This document shows positions 1-9,468 of a DNA stretch of 64,000 nt, piece after piece. The number at the start of each line of letters is the position of its first letter. Within the stretch, counting starts at the first letter, position 1. The stretch is from an uncultured Olleya sp. Lineage in GTDB: Bacteria > Bacteroidota > Bacteroidia > Flavobacteriales > Flavobacteriaceae. Made by a program: the position numbers and the translations under genes. The notes beneath the pieces are model-generated. The model saw only the letters and a program-made list of their open reading frames with translations, made no database searches and had not been told where the DNA came from. The DNA lies in the NCBI GenBank assembly GCA_947503885.1, contig CANNFD010000006.1, positions 1-64,000 of the forward strand. The letters run 5' to 3'.

Positions 1-934
1 TCAATACTAGTAAAACCGTCCGGAGTACCATCATCACAAACTTCTAGTGGTGTTGGGTCTACTGCTGAAGGTAATGGGTTTACAACTATATTAAAAGTAG
101 TAGAGCCATAACATGTTGGATTAGTGTTATCATTTACTCTAACATAAATCGTTTGTACAGGAGAATCAATGTTTTGATAAGTTGTTGGGTTTACTATTGG
201 ATTGGTCTCTGTAGCAACATCTGCTAAATTTTCATAAAAAGTAACTGTATAATCTGCAGGATTTTGAGTACCAAGAATTTCTGCTTCCTGACTTGTTAAA
301 TCAAAAATCTCAAAACCATCCTCACTTACATCATCACAAACCTCCATATCAATTGGCTGATTAGCAATTGCATTTGGGTTGACTATTAATGTAAATCCAC
401 CGTTAGGCAATGTCGTTGCCAAATAACATGTTGGATCTAATACACTTTCAATTCTAACAAAAATATACTCGCCATTACTTCCATTATATAAACTTGTTAA
501 TGGATTATCTCCTAAATCTGCTTCAGCAAAAGAATTATGATAGGTAACCACATATTCAGCAGGAGATTGAGCACCTAATATCGTTGCTGTTTGTGACTCT
601 AAATCAAATAACTCAAATCCATCATTTGATAAATCATCGCACACTTCCATATCTGGAGCTTGATTAAGTACAGTAGTAATTACATCTAAGTTAAAAGTAC
701 TAACATCTGAACATGCTTGAGAAGCTGTATCTTCAATTCTAACATATATTACTTCTGGATAAACGCCTCCTCCAACATAATTTACCGGGTCTGCTATAGG
801 GTTCTGATCTAATTGAGCATCATTTAAATTATTATGATAACTAACATTTACGTCAGCAGGAACTTGACCGCCTATGACTTCAGTATCATTTATAGTTAAA
901 TCAAATATCTCATTACCTGCAGGATTATCACAAA
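1..934 (-). repeat. Tandem ~100-codon repeats within the secreted protein gene
   Basis: The element encoding VCD(D) recurs near 31-43, 331-343, 634-646 and 925-937, giving a period of 291-303 bp. Each unit encodes VCDD-x-S-x-DGFE-x-FDL, then a segment like ILGxQxPAxYxVTYHNxxxxA and then NPI. The copies differ clearly in sequence, so these are old protein repeats and not recent DNA duplications. The array continues past the left edge. Confidence 0.75.
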
Positions 935-2687
935 CAATGACATCCACTGTGTTTTCTACTGTTGGACCAGCAATAAATTCTATTAAAATAGAATCAGTTG
1001 CTTGACAAGATGCTGAAAAAACAACATCAACACTATATACTCCATTTTCAGTTGCGTCTAAAGTAGATCCTGTCTCTCCTGGTATTTCTGTACCGTCTAA
1101 ATACCATGTGTGTGTCGCTGTTGGTAAATTAGTATCAAGAGGAACGATTCCTCCTGCACAAATTGCAGTTCCTGAGGCAATTGTTACATCATCTCCTAAA
1201 TCTCCACCTAAATCAAAAGTACCTGCTCCTAAAAATACAGCTGCATTATATTGAGTATCTCCGTCATCTGCAATTACCAATTTAATATTATAGGTATTAT
1301 TAGGCGTAACGTTTGCAAAAGCAGTCATTGGGGTTGTATATCCTCTAAAATCTATCGGACTATTACCAACTGGTAAACCTCCAGCGCCATAATAAGAATC
1401 AAAATAAGTTGGATTAACTGAAGGGCAACCGCCATTATAGGCATTATCTCTAACAGTAAAGACAGAAACAATATCTGTTGTACCAGGGACAATAGCTAGG
1501 TTTGTAACTGTTCCAGTTGATAAATCCGTTAATAAAAAGGCAAATGCATCTGTATATCCACATTGAAAACCTCCATACTCTTCAGATGCAAATAAGAAGT
1601 CAAAACTTATACTATCCGCAATTGGCACAAAATTAAATTCGATAAAACTTGCATCATTTGAATCTCCTGGATTTAGTGCTGGAATTGCATTTTCTAAATC
1701 TGCATCACCTGGCCAACCACCACTACTTTGTGTACCGGTTTCTGGTCCCTCTGCCTCCATAGCGTCACCTGAATTTAAAACAATTCCGGACTCAAAAGCA
1801 AAAGCACCTGGAAGTGCTGTAAAATATCCAATACCATTTTCTTCTCCATAGTTTGTACCAGTACTCCAATTAAAATTAGAAACAGCAGCACATGGACTAT
1901 CAATTAAAACATCTTCTATTAATTGTGGAACTGTATAAGTTGTTTGGTCTACCGTTATGTATGGACTTAACACTTCTACTTGAATTGTTGTAGACTCAGA
2001 ACATCCAGTAGGATTAGTATCAGTTGCAGTAAAAGTAACCGTAAAAGTTCCTATGTTATTAAACACATGATTTGCTGACTGAGAGTTAGCTACTGAACCA
2101 TCACCAAAATTCCAATTATATGTAGCGCCTGTTGCATCATCTTCAAAAATTGCACTTCCATCAAAACTTACAGAGCTTCCTAAAGGGATTTGAATCACAC
2201 CACTACCATTAGCAGCAGGACTTGTAGCATCAATAGTAGGCGTTATAGTTTGACAAGATTGTAAGCAAGATATATTTGCTGCCCAACCTAAAGTATTACT
2301 AGCATCATTAGATACATATGCTATTGTTATACACCCTGTTGGACTTGTTGGAGACGCAGAAATAGTCCCTGGATTATTAGCTGCTCCACCACCAGAATAA
2401 GTACCGATTACTGCACCAGTAACATCATCTCCATCATAAATAGTCATCTGATCTGCATTTAGCTGCGTACTAAACAATGTAAATTGTATTTGTACAAATT
2501 GGTCAGGACCATCAGGACAAAGCGTTAACACATAATCTTCGTTGTCTGCATAATTACCTGCTACCCCTCCTGAATCATAAAATACACCAGAACATTGAGA
2601 AAATGTTCCGTTTTGCATATTTATATCTTGTGAATAAGCTGAAAATAAAGCACTTAGAAAGGTTACAATTAGTAGAAATTTTTTCAT
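1..2687 (-). CDS. Large secreted repeat protein with CUB-like, PKD and choice-of-anchor L regions (5' part only)
   Basis: The reading frame is open from an ATG at 2687 to the window edge, giving 895 codons; the C-terminus lies outside. It begins with a signal peptide (MKKFLLIVTFLSA, ending near AYSQ). A CUB-like region follows (about residues 20-120). Next comes a PKD domain around residues 160-230 with the motif YNWNFGDGS. After that is a choice-of-anchor L-like region containing FLFASEEYGGFQCGYTDAF. The last ~330 visible residues are tandem ~100-residue repeats, each with a VCDD...DGFE.FDL element. Signal peptide plus such modules is typical of flavobacterial surface proteins exported by type IX secretion, usually with a CHU_C (type B) sorting domain at the end; that part is not visible, so the route is inferred. 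SprA, the translocon, is encoded in this window. Function unknown; adhesion is a guess. Confidence 0.85.
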   Translation of the reverse strand, partial: MKKFLLIVTFLSALFSAYSQDINMQNGTFSQCSGVFYDSGGVAGNYADNEDYVLTLCPDGPDQFVQIQFTLFSTQLNADQMTIYDGDDVTGAVIGTYSGGGAANNPGTISASPTSPTGCITIAYVSNDASNTLGWAANISCLQSCQTITPTIDATSPAANGSGVIQIPLGSSVSFDGSAIFEDDATGATYNWNFGDGSVANSQSANHVFNNIGTFTVTFTATDTNPTGCSESTTIQVEVLSPYITVDQTTYTVPQLIEDVLIDSPCAAVSNFNWSTGTNYGEENGIGYFTALPGAFAFESGIVLNSGDAMEAEGPETGTQSSGGWPGDADLENAIPALNPGDSNDASFIEFNFVPIADSISFDFLFASEEYGGFQCGYTDAFAFLLTDLSTGTVTNLAIVPGTTDIVSVFTVRDNAYNGGCPSVNPTYFDSYYGAGGLPVGNSPIDFRGYTTPMTAFANVTPNNTYNIKLVIADDGDTQYNAAVFLGAGTFDLGGDLGDDVTIASGTAICAGGIVPLDTNLPTATHTWYLDGTEIPGETGSTLDATENGVYSVDVVFSASCQATDSILIEFIAGPTVENTVDVIVCDNPAGNEIFDLTINDTEVIGGQVPADVNVSYHNNLNDAQLDQNPIADPVNYVGGGVYPEVIYVRIEDTASQACSDVSTFNLDVITTVLNQAPDMEVCDDLSNDGFELFDLESQTATILGAQSPAEYVVTYHNSFAEADLGDNPLTSLYNGSNGEYIFVRIESVLDPTCYLATTLPNGGFTLIVNPNAIANQPIDMEVCDDVSEDGFEIFDLTSQEAEILGTQNPADYTVTFYENLADVATETNPIVNPTTYQNIDSPVQTIYVRVNDNTNPTCYGSTTFNIVVNPLPSAVDPTPLEVCDDGTPDGFTSI

Positions 2688-2909
2688 TTCTTTTAGTAAA
2701 AAGGTTTAATATTTGATTAATTTACAATTATACTGAAATATTGCCTAATAAATCGGCTATTTTAATCTTAAAAGCCATTAAAAACATCACTTTAATAAAA
2801 ATAATAATTAGCACGATTAATTAATTTAATAGAAATTATTTTGTCTTAACTATTAAAACAGTTCAGACTTAATTACTCCTACCTAAATAAAGAATTTACA
2901 ATTAATACA

Positions 2910-2917
2910 TATATTTG
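2910..2917 (+). promoter_or_regulatory. Candidate -7 box for the MscS-type gene
   Basis: TATATTTG matches the Bacteroidota -7 consensus TAnnTTTG and lies 21 bases before the start codon. No convincing -33 TTTG is present at the expected distance. Confidence 0.45.
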
Positions 2918-2938
2918 CATTAAACAAAACACACATAT

Positions 2939-3751
2939 ATGGAACTACAAAAATGGATAGATAAAGGCTCTGAATTGATTGTTGAATATGCGCCAAAATT
3001 AGTTGCTGCTATTGTAATTTGGTTAATTGGAGCTTTTGTAATTAAACAATTATCTAAAGCTTTAAAAAAATTAATGTTTGCAAGAAGTTATGATGAGAGT
3101 TTACAAAAATTTTTATTAAACTTATTAAAATGGATTTTAAAAATAGTTTTAATTGTTGTTGTTTTAGGCACCCTAGGTGTTGAAACCACATCATTTGCTG
3201 CAATACTTGCTGCTGCAGGTCTTGCTATTGGTTTAGCTTTACAAGGCTCATTAGCTAACTTTGCAGGTGGTGTTTTAATTATGCTATTTAAACCTTTTAA
3301 AATTGGAGATTTAATACAAGCTCAAGGTGAAACTGGTGTTGTAAAAGAAATTCAAATTTTTACAACTAAACTAACTGGATTATCAAACAGAGAAATTATA
3401 ATTCCAAATGGATCGTTATCCAATGGAAATATTATCAATTTTACAACTGAAGGCACAAGACGTGTAGACTTAATATTTGGAGTTGGTTATGATTCTGACA
3501 TTAAACAAACCAAGGAGGTTTTAATGAAAGTTATCACCTCTAACCCTAAAGTTTTAGAAACCCCTGCACCAACTGTTAATGTAATGGAACTTGCAGACAG
3601 TTCTGTAAATTTTGCTGTTAGACCTTGGTGTAAAGCAGAAGACTATTGGGCTGTTTATTTTGAAACAATGGAACAAACCAAAGAAGCATTAGATGCTGCT
3701 GGAATTGACATACCATACCCACACTCTGTTGAAATACAAAAACAAGGTTAA
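2939..3751 (+). CDS. MscS-family small-conductance mechanosensitive channel
   Basis: This 270-residue inner-membrane channel should open under membrane tension and release solutes during osmotic downshock. It has three predicted transmembrane helices (about 17-37, 60-80 and 86-120). The third is the Gly/Ala-rich pore helix (AAAGLAIGLALQGSLANFAGG) leading into the MscS beta domain (FKIGDLIQAQGETGVVKEI). A soluble C-terminal cage follows, with the IIIPNGSLSNGNIINF signature. The length is usual for the compact MscS class. It stands alone between a divergent surface-protein gene and the convergent tsaB gene, with one base between the two stop codons. Confidence 0.93.
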   Translation: MELQKWIDKGSELIVEYAPKLVAAIVIWLIGAFVIKQLSKALKKLMFARSYDESLQKFLLNLLKWILKIVLIVVVLGTLGVETTSFAAILAAAGLAIGLALQGSLANFAGGVLIMLFKPFKIGDLIQAQGETGVVKEIQIFTTKLTGLSNREIIIPNGSLSNGNIINFTTEGTRRVDLIFGVGYDSDIKQTKEVLMKVITSNPKVLETPAPTVNVMELADSSVNFAVRPWCKAEDYWAVYFETMEQTKEALDAAGIDIPYPHSVEIQKQG

Positions 3752-3752
3752 A

Positions 3753-4424
3753 TTATTTTTTAGATTTTATTGCAACAAAATCTTTTAAATAATAAGGCTC
3801 AAAATAGGCGACATCTTCGATGTCGCTTTTTTTATACTTATCAAAGCTTAACTGACTCATTTGGTCGGCAGATGGTAGTTTGTTTTCAATAAAAACTGCA
3901 TTTTGATTTGTTATCAAAGTTTTAGTTTTTGCTACTCCGTCTCCTACAAAATAGACCTTACCTTCTTTTAATTGTTGTTCAAAAGAATTCTCGTCAAGGA
4001 TTTGTGCTTCAATAGCTCTAATTAAATTATAATCTGTATCAAAAATAGCCGAATAAACTTCTAACCGCCTAGCATCTAACATAGGTACAATTAATCCGGA
4101 TTCTGCTTTAACCTGATAAGCAAGCGCTTCTAAAGTTGATACTGAGATTAACGGTTTATCTAAAGCAAATGCTAATCCTTTAGCTGCAGACACCCCAATA
4201 CGCAAACCTGTATAAGACCCAGGTCCTTTACTTACTGCTATCGCATCTAACTGCTTTGAATCAATATCTGCTTCTTTTAAAATATCTTCAATATACACAT
4301 GAAGTTTTTCAGCATGCGAATATCCATTACCGTAATCTTCTTTTAACACCAAAGTCTCTCCTTTGTTAGAAAGAGAGACTGAGCAGTTTGTTGTAGATGT
4401 TTCTATATTTAATATGTAGGCCAC
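3753..4424 (-). CDS. tsaB: tRNA threonylcarbamoyladenosine biosynthesis protein TsaB
   Basis: TsaB is the scaffold partner of TsaD in making t6A at position 37 of ANN-decoding tRNAs. The 223-residue protein has the ASKHA-fold start ILNIETSTTNCSVSLS and the family signature KGPGSYTGLRIG at residues 66-77. The length is normal. It lies 2 bp after the tolC-like gene and is probably the last gene of the export operon transcribed from about 10.2 kb. That is a co-transcription link rather than a functional one. Cytoplasmic. Confidence 0.95.
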   Translation of the reverse strand: MAYILNIETSTTNCSVSLSNKGETLVLKEDYGNGYSHAEKLHVYIEDILKEADIDSKQLDAIAVSKGPGSYTGLRIGVSAAKGLAFALDKPLISVSTLEALAYQVKAESGLIVPMLDARRLEVYSAIFDTDYNLIRAIEAQILDENSFEQQLKEGKVYFVGDGVAKTKTLITNQNAVFIENKLPSADQMSQLSFDKYKKSDIEDVAYFEPYYLKDFVAIKSKK

Positions 4425-4426
4425 TA

Positions 4427-5806
4427 TTATTGTGTTATTGGTTTGTCTAGATAAAAGTCTAAAACCTTAGTTTTAAATACATAATTATATTTAGCATTTA
4501 AAAATGAAGACTGTGCATTAATAAGTCTATTTCTAACCTGTTCTAATTGAAAAGAAGTACTTACACCAAGGTCATATTTATCTTGCTCGTTTTTAAAAGC
4601 TAATTCTTGAGACTCTAAAGACAATTTTGATGCTTCGTATTGTATTAAAGCCGCCTTAGCATCAGCAAATGCTTGCTCTACATTAGCGGTTAAAGTCTGT
4701 TTTTCTTGTTCTAATGCTAATACAATTTGTTCTTTACTAATCTCTGCACGCTTAACGCTTGCATCTGTCTTAAATCCATTAAAAATTGGCACATTTAAAC
4801 TAAAACCAATATTATAACCCAAATTATTTTCTATTTGCTCTGCAAAGCCATTTTTCTGTAATTCGATAATCGCTTCACCAGAAGTAGCATCAAAACCTGT
4901 AACTATAGGCAATACATCGTCTTGTCCTTGTAAATGCTGATAAGATGTACTTGCGCCTAAACCAAAACTTAAAGTTGGGTAATACGCACTTCTAGCGATT
5001 TGATAATTTAATTCTGCATTATCAATATTAAGTTGTGCCCCTTTAATTTCTGGTCGATTATCTAACGCATAAGATAAAATTTCGTTTGTGTTATTGTAAG
5101 CTAAAACTGCTTCCGTTAAGTTTATATTTACATCTTGTATATCAAATCCTTCTGATGGTAATTGTAATAATTGCGACAGGTTTAATAACGCTAAAACTAC
5201 GTTATTATTAGCATTTACTAAGCGTTCATTATCTGAAGCTAATTGAGATTTAGATACTAATAAATCTGCACTAGCTCTGGTACCGGCATCAACAAGCGCT
5301 TGTACTTGGTCTAAACTTTTTTGGCTAATTACAACCTGCTCTTGAGCTTGCTTGACCGCTTCGCGATTAAACAATATGTTTAAATAAGCATTGACTACAT
5401 TTAAAGATATATTGTTTTTTAAAACATCTAATTGAATTTTACTCCTTTCTATACCTAATTGGGCTTGTTTTTGAATATTGGTATTTCTAAACCCATTAAA
5501 TAATGTCACTCCTGTATTTAAACCAAACCCATTACCTCTAGAATCTCTAGAGATTCGGCTTCCGTTTTGATCTATAAACGAACCAAAATTCCAGTTTTGA
5601 GATGCACTTGCATTTAAAGATGGTAAAAAGTTACCTTTTGCAGACACTAAATCTTGTTCTGCAATTTGTTGATCAAGTAAAGACTGTCTAACTGAAATAT
5701 TGTTTTCTAAAGCGTAATCTACACACTGCTTTAACGTCCATTTTTTTTGTTGTGCTGTAGCTGAAAAACCAACTAGCAACAATAGTATATAAGCGATCTG
5801 TTTCAT
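4427..5806 (-). CDS. TolC-family outer-membrane efflux protein
   Basis: This is the outer-membrane exit duct of a tripartite pump. I chose the start at 5806 (MKQIAYILLLLVGFSATAQ) because it gives a clean signal peptide and lies 1 bp after the adaptor's stop codon. The frame runs upstream to 5899, but that would add 31 lysine-rich residues overlapping the adaptor gene. From 5806 the protein has 459 residues. It shows the two-fold OEP repeat: WTLKQCVDYALENN near the N-terminus, long alpha-helical coiled coils, and a second half with NRPEIKGAQLNIDNAELNYQ. Its neighbours are an HlyD-type adaptor and MacB-type permeases, which suggests an ABC-driven exporter of unknown substrate. Confidence 0.9.
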   Translation of the reverse strand: MKQIAYILLLLVGFSATAQQKKWTLKQCVDYALENNISVRQSLLDQQIAEQDLVSAKGNFLPSLNASASQNWNFGSFIDQNGSRISRDSRGNGFGLNTGVTLFNGFRNTNIQKQAQLGIERSKIQLDVLKNNISLNVVNAYLNILFNREAVKQAQEQVVISQKSLDQVQALVDAGTRASADLLVSKSQLASDNERLVNANNNVVLALLNLSQLLQLPSEGFDIQDVNINLTEAVLAYNNTNEILSYALDNRPEIKGAQLNIDNAELNYQIARSAYYPTLSFGLGASTSYQHLQGQDDVLPIVTGFDATSGEAIIELQKNGFAEQIENNLGYNIGFSLNVPIFNGFKTDASVKRAEISKEQIVLALEQEKQTLTANVEQAFADAKAALIQYEASKLSLESQELAFKNEQDKYDLGVSTSFQLEQVRNRLINAQSSFLNAKYNYVFKTKVLDFYLDKPITQ

Positions 5807-5807
5807 A

Positions 5808-6926
5808 TTAGTCTTCTTCTTCATCGTTATCTTCTTTTGAAGCTTTGTTCCAAACTTTAATTTTATCCCCTTCCTTAACACCATCAGTAATTTCGACATT
5901 TATACCGTCAGACAATCCTAATTCTACATTTTGTTTTTCGAATTTTCCAGCTTCTTTTTCAATCTCTACAAACGGTTTTTCTGTAATTCTATTAAACTGA
6001 AGTAAAGACTCTTTTATAACAAGGGTGCTATCTCTAGATTCCATTTCAATTTCAGCATTAGCACTATAACCCGCTCTAATTTTAGTTGAAGGTTCTACTG
6101 TAACATCTGCTTTAATAGTAAACTGTACTGCACCATTTTCTTCCATTCCTTTAGGTGCTACAAAAGTTAATTTAGCAGGAAATTCTTTTCCGTTTATTGC
6201 TCCTAAAATAACTTTTATTTCTTTTCCTTCTTCTAGTTTACCAACTTCTGCTTCATCAACTTTACCTTCAAAAATCATTTTGCTCATATCTGCAATAGTA
6301 GCAATTGTTGTTCCTGCATTAAAGTTATTACTTTCAATAACTTGATCACCTTCGCGTACCGGAATTTCTAAAATAGTCCCAGGGATTAGAGCTATAATAT
6401 TTGTGTTAGCAGATCCTCCGCCTGATAAAGATCCACGTTTAATAATTTGGTAATTATTTTGAGCTTGACTTAAAGTCTCTCTTGCTTGGTTTAATGCTAG
6501 CTCGCTATTTTCAAAATCTTGTCTTGAGATAACCCCTTTATCAAACAATGCTTTGTTACGATCATAAATGGTTTTTGAGTTATTATAAGATAGTTTTGCG
6601 CTTGCAATTTGACTGTTTGCACCAACCAGACTCTGCTCGTTAGGGACCACTCTAATTTTAGCAATAACATCTCCTTTTTTTACAATATCACCTTCTTCTA
6701 CTAGAATTTTATCAATAATTCCTGAGATTTGAGGTTTAAGCTCTACTTCTTCTTCTGGATTTAATTTTCCGGTTGCTACTGTTTTAGTATTAATTGATGT
6801 GTAAAAAGGCTCTGCTGTTTTAAAATCTTCAACAGATTTTGAGTTAGAGTCTTTAAAATATTTTAACACCATAACTAGTGCTACTACCAAAGCAAGAATT
6901 ACAATAATCTTTATTACTTTTTTCAT
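5808..6926 (-). CDS. HlyD/MacA-family periplasmic adaptor subunit of an efflux system
   Basis: The 372-residue protein should bridge inner-membrane ABC permeases and the outer-membrane TolC-like duct. It has one N-terminal membrane anchor (residues 5-22) and a split biotinyl-lipoyl domain (VELKPQISGIIDKILVEEGD and, later, GTILEIPVREGDQV). Between these halves is an alpha-helical hairpin with NKALFDKGVISRQDFENSE, and a beta-barrel domain follows. The acidic C-terminal tail (EDNDEEED) is unusual but unproblematic. It sits between the second permease and tolC in one operon. It resembles MacA, but the substrate (macrolide, lipopeptide or other) cannot be inferred. Confidence 0.92.
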   Translation of the reverse strand: MKKVIKIIVILALVVALVMVLKYFKDSNSKSVEDFKTAEPFYTSINTKTVATGKLNPEEEVELKPQISGIIDKILVEEGDIVKKGDVIAKIRVVPNEQSLVGANSQIASAKLSYNNSKTIYDRNKALFDKGVISRQDFENSELALNQARETLSQAQNNYQIIKRGSLSGGGSANTNIIALIPGTILEIPVREGDQVIESNNFNAGTTIATIADMSKMIFEGKVDEAEVGKLEEGKEIKVILGAINGKEFPAKLTFVAPKGMEENGAVQFTIKADVTVEPSTKIRAGYSANAEIEMESRDSTLVIKESLLQFNRITEKPFVEIEKEAGKFEKQNVELGLSDGINVEITDGVKEGDKIKVWNKASKEDNDEEED

Positions 6927-6993
6927 TTTTATTTAGTTTACTCGGTTGATTATAAAAGTTTATTAAACTTAATTTTATTTATGTTTGATTGAT

Positions 6994-8232
6994 TTATTCT
7001 TCTCTTAACGCATCAATTGGCTTAATACTAGTTGCTTTAAACGCTGGAATCAACCCTATTAAAGTCCCTAACACAACCAATATTAATAATGCTATAAATA
7101 CAACAGTTATAGGTACAGATGCATTTACAATTACAGCTTCTGTCCCTTGTCCAAAAGCGTTATCTAATGCTATTAATATCCAACCTCCTGTTATTATTCC
7201 TAATAACCCAGCCATTAAGGTTATAAACACTGCTTCTACAACAATCTGTCTTTTAATCTCATAAGGTGTTGCGCCTAAAGCCCGTCTTACCCCTATTTCT
7301 TTTGTTCTTTCTTTTACCGTAATAAGTAATATGTTACCAATTGCAAATACACCTGCGATTAAAGTCGCTATACCTACAAACCATGTTAAAAATTGCATTG
7401 CAGTTAAAAATCCTGTGATTTTAGCAAACTCTTTTCCTAAGTTAAAACTACCAAAAGCACGGGAATCGTCTGGATGGATGCTATTTAAGTTTCTTAATAT
7501 AAGTTTAGCGTCAGACTCTATTTGTGAAATATCATATTCTGGTTTACCAGTAATCATCATCCATCTAATCTCATCCCCCATATTATATATTTGCTGAAAC
7601 GTAGTAAAAGGAATATGCATATCACTAGTTGGTCCCATGTTTGCATTACCAGTTTCAAACATACCAACAACCATAAAATTCATTCCGTTTAGCTGAATGT
7701 ATTTACCAATCATATCGGCATCTTTTTCAAAAAGCTGTTTATATATCTCTTCAGAAATCACGACTACTTTTCTGTTTTGATCAATATCTGTTTGATTGAT
7801 AAAACGTCCTTGTATCATTTTCTTTTTTTGGACTTGATCTAAAATCGGATAATCTCCGTTTACACTAAAATTACCTGATAAAAAATCGTGAACTACTAAT
7901 GCCGAATTAACATTTCTAGGAATTACAAACTCAATACCTTCGACGTTTTCTTCAATCTTTTTAGCATCTCCAACCGTCAAACTTACTTGACGACCTTCTT
8001 GAAAACCTTTAAATGGTTTGCTTGTACTTTGCGCCCAAACAAACACACTATTTGTTGCAAAATCACCAAATAAGCGATTAAAAGAATTTTCTAATCCTTT
8101 TGCAGACCCAAGTAATCCGATAAGTAGTAAAATCCCCCACCAAACACCAACCATAGTTAATGCAGAACGGAGTTTATTTTTACTTAAACTATCGTAAACT
8201 TCTTGCCATGTATCTCTTTCGAATAAAAACAT
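6994..8232 (-). CDS. MacB-like ABC transporter permease (second of two)
   Basis: This 412-residue inner-membrane permease has the MacB/FtsX layout: an N-terminal helix (about 21-45), a large periplasmic MacB_PCD domain (50-280), then three C-terminal helices. Just before the second of those helices is the cytoplasmic coupling motif VKERTKEIGVRRALGATP. It ends IKPIDALREE, typical of the family. Unlike canonical MacB it has no ATPase domain; that is supplied by the separate gene at 9461-10162. It starts 6 bp after the first permease gene, with which it presumably forms a heterodimer. Confidence 0.92.
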   Translation of the reverse strand: MFLFERDTWQEVYDSLSKNKLRSALTMVGVWWGILLLIGLLGSAKGLENSFNRLFGDFATNSVFVWAQSTSKPFKGFQEGRQVSLTVGDAKKIEENVEGIEFVIPRNVNSALVVHDFLSGNFSVNGDYPILDQVQKKKMIQGRFINQTDIDQNRKVVVISEEIYKQLFEKDADMIGKYIQLNGMNFMVVGMFETGNANMGPTSDMHIPFTTFQQIYNMGDEIRWMMITGKPEYDISQIESDAKLILRNLNSIHPDDSRAFGSFNLGKEFAKITGFLTAMQFLTWFVGIATLIAGVFAIGNILLITVKERTKEIGVRRALGATPYEIKRQIVVEAVFITLMAGLLGIITGGWILIALDNAFGQGTEAVIVNASVPITVVFIALLILVVLGTLIGLIPAFKATSIKPIDALREE

Positions 8233-8238
8233 TATAAT

Positions 8239-9468
8239 TTAATCATTTCTAAGTGCGACAATTGGTTTAATCTTGGATGCTTTTTTAGCTGGTAAATAGC
8301 CTGCAATACCACCAGCTACAATAAGTGTAATAGTTGCTGCTATAACAACACTTAAACTTACAGAAGGGTCTTTAATAAAATATTCTTCTAAAACAGGTTT
8401 GGCCAGTTCTATGACTCCCATACCTATAAACAGTCCAACAAATCCTGCTATTACTGTTACCAAAATAGACTCTAATAAAATTATTGAAACTATAGATTTT
8501 GGTGAGGCCCCAAGAGCTTTTCTAACACCAATTTCTTTGGTACGTTCTTTTACAATAAAAATCATCATGTTACTAATACCAACAATACCCGCTATTAATG
8601 TTCCAAATCCAATGACTAAAACCATAACACCTAATCCGCTTGTCATTTGGGTTATTGCTTTAGACTCGTTAGCTAAGTTTCTTACTCTAATTGCACGTTG
8701 ATCGTTTTGAGAGACCGAAAATCGGTCTTTAAGTTTTTTAGTTAATGTTGTACTAAAACCAATTGCTTGGTCAAAACTCATGTCTGGATTATAGGTCAAG
8801 TTAATTTGATCTACATAATCGTTGTTACCATAAATTTGTTGTGCAGTGGATAATGGCATATATATAAGGCGCTCTTCATTATCACCCCCATCGTCACTAA
8901 ATACCCCAACAACTTTGTATTGGATACCGTTTAAATTAACATATTTACCTAAAGCTGTTGTTTTTAAAAACAGGTCTTCTTCAACTAATCTACCAATAAC
9001 AATAACCTTTGTGTTATTATCGATATCTAATTGATTGATATATCGACCAAATTCTACTTTAGTATTTTCTAAAAACTGATGATCAGGATGTACAGCTCTA
9101 ACGTTATAATTATTTTTTTCGTTACCAAAAGAGGCGTTTACATTTCTGTAAATTCTAGAGGTAATATATTGTACTTTATCACCAAATTCATCTTTTATAT
9201 ATTGGTAATCGTCATTTGTAAACTGAATTTGACGACCTGCTTGCAAGCCTTTATTAGCTTTAGATGTTCTTCCTGAATTAATAAATATTGAATTTGCAGC
9301 GTCATCGACAAAAGCAGTATCAAAAGTATTTACCAAGCCATTAACTACACCAAATAAAATGGCAAATAATGAAATAGCAAATGCTACCGTAAAACCAGAC
9401 AATAAACTTCTGGTTCTGTTCATGTTTATACTCTGAAATATTTCGCGCCAAAGGTCTCTATCAAACAT
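8239..9468 (-). CDS. MacB-like ABC transporter permease (first of two)
   Basis: This 409-residue permease has the same topology as its neighbour: an N-terminal helix after MFDRDLWREIFQSINMNRTRS, a periplasmic MacB_PCD domain, and a C-terminal FtsX domain with VKERTKEIGVRKALGASP. The two permeases share coupling motifs but differ widely elsewhere, so they look like old paralogues making a heterodimer. The gene overlaps the ATPase gene by 8 bp (9461-9468), implying translational coupling. Confidence 0.92.
   Translation of the reverse strand: MFDRDLWREIFQSINMNRTRSLLSGFTVAFAISLFAILFGVVNGLVNTFDTAFVDDAANSIFINSGRTSKANKGLQAGRQIQFTNDDYQYIKDEFGDKVQYITSRIYRNVNASFGNEKNNYNVRAVHPDHQFLENTKVEFGRYINQLDIDNNTKVIVIGRLVEEDLFLKTTALGKYVNLNGIQYKVVGVFSDDGGDNEERLIYMPLSTAQQIYGNNDYVDQINLTYNPDMSFDQAIGFSTTLTKKLKDRFSVSQNDQRAIRVRNLANESKAITQMTSGLGVMVLVIGFGTLIAGIVGISNMMIFIVKERTKEIGVRKALGASPKSIVSIILLESILVTVIAGFVGLFIGMGVIELAKPVLEEYFIKDPSVSLSVVIAATITLIVAGGIAGYLPAKKASKIKPIVALRND

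Noticed and set aside
1-937. CRISPR-like regular spacing of similar short sequences
   Set aside because: The ~300-bp period, coding frame and sequence divergence show protein repeats, not a CRISPR array.
5807-5899. 31 additional N-terminal residues for the TolC-like protein
   Set aside because: They are lysine-rich, overlap the adaptor gene and would bury the clean signal peptide that starts at 5806.
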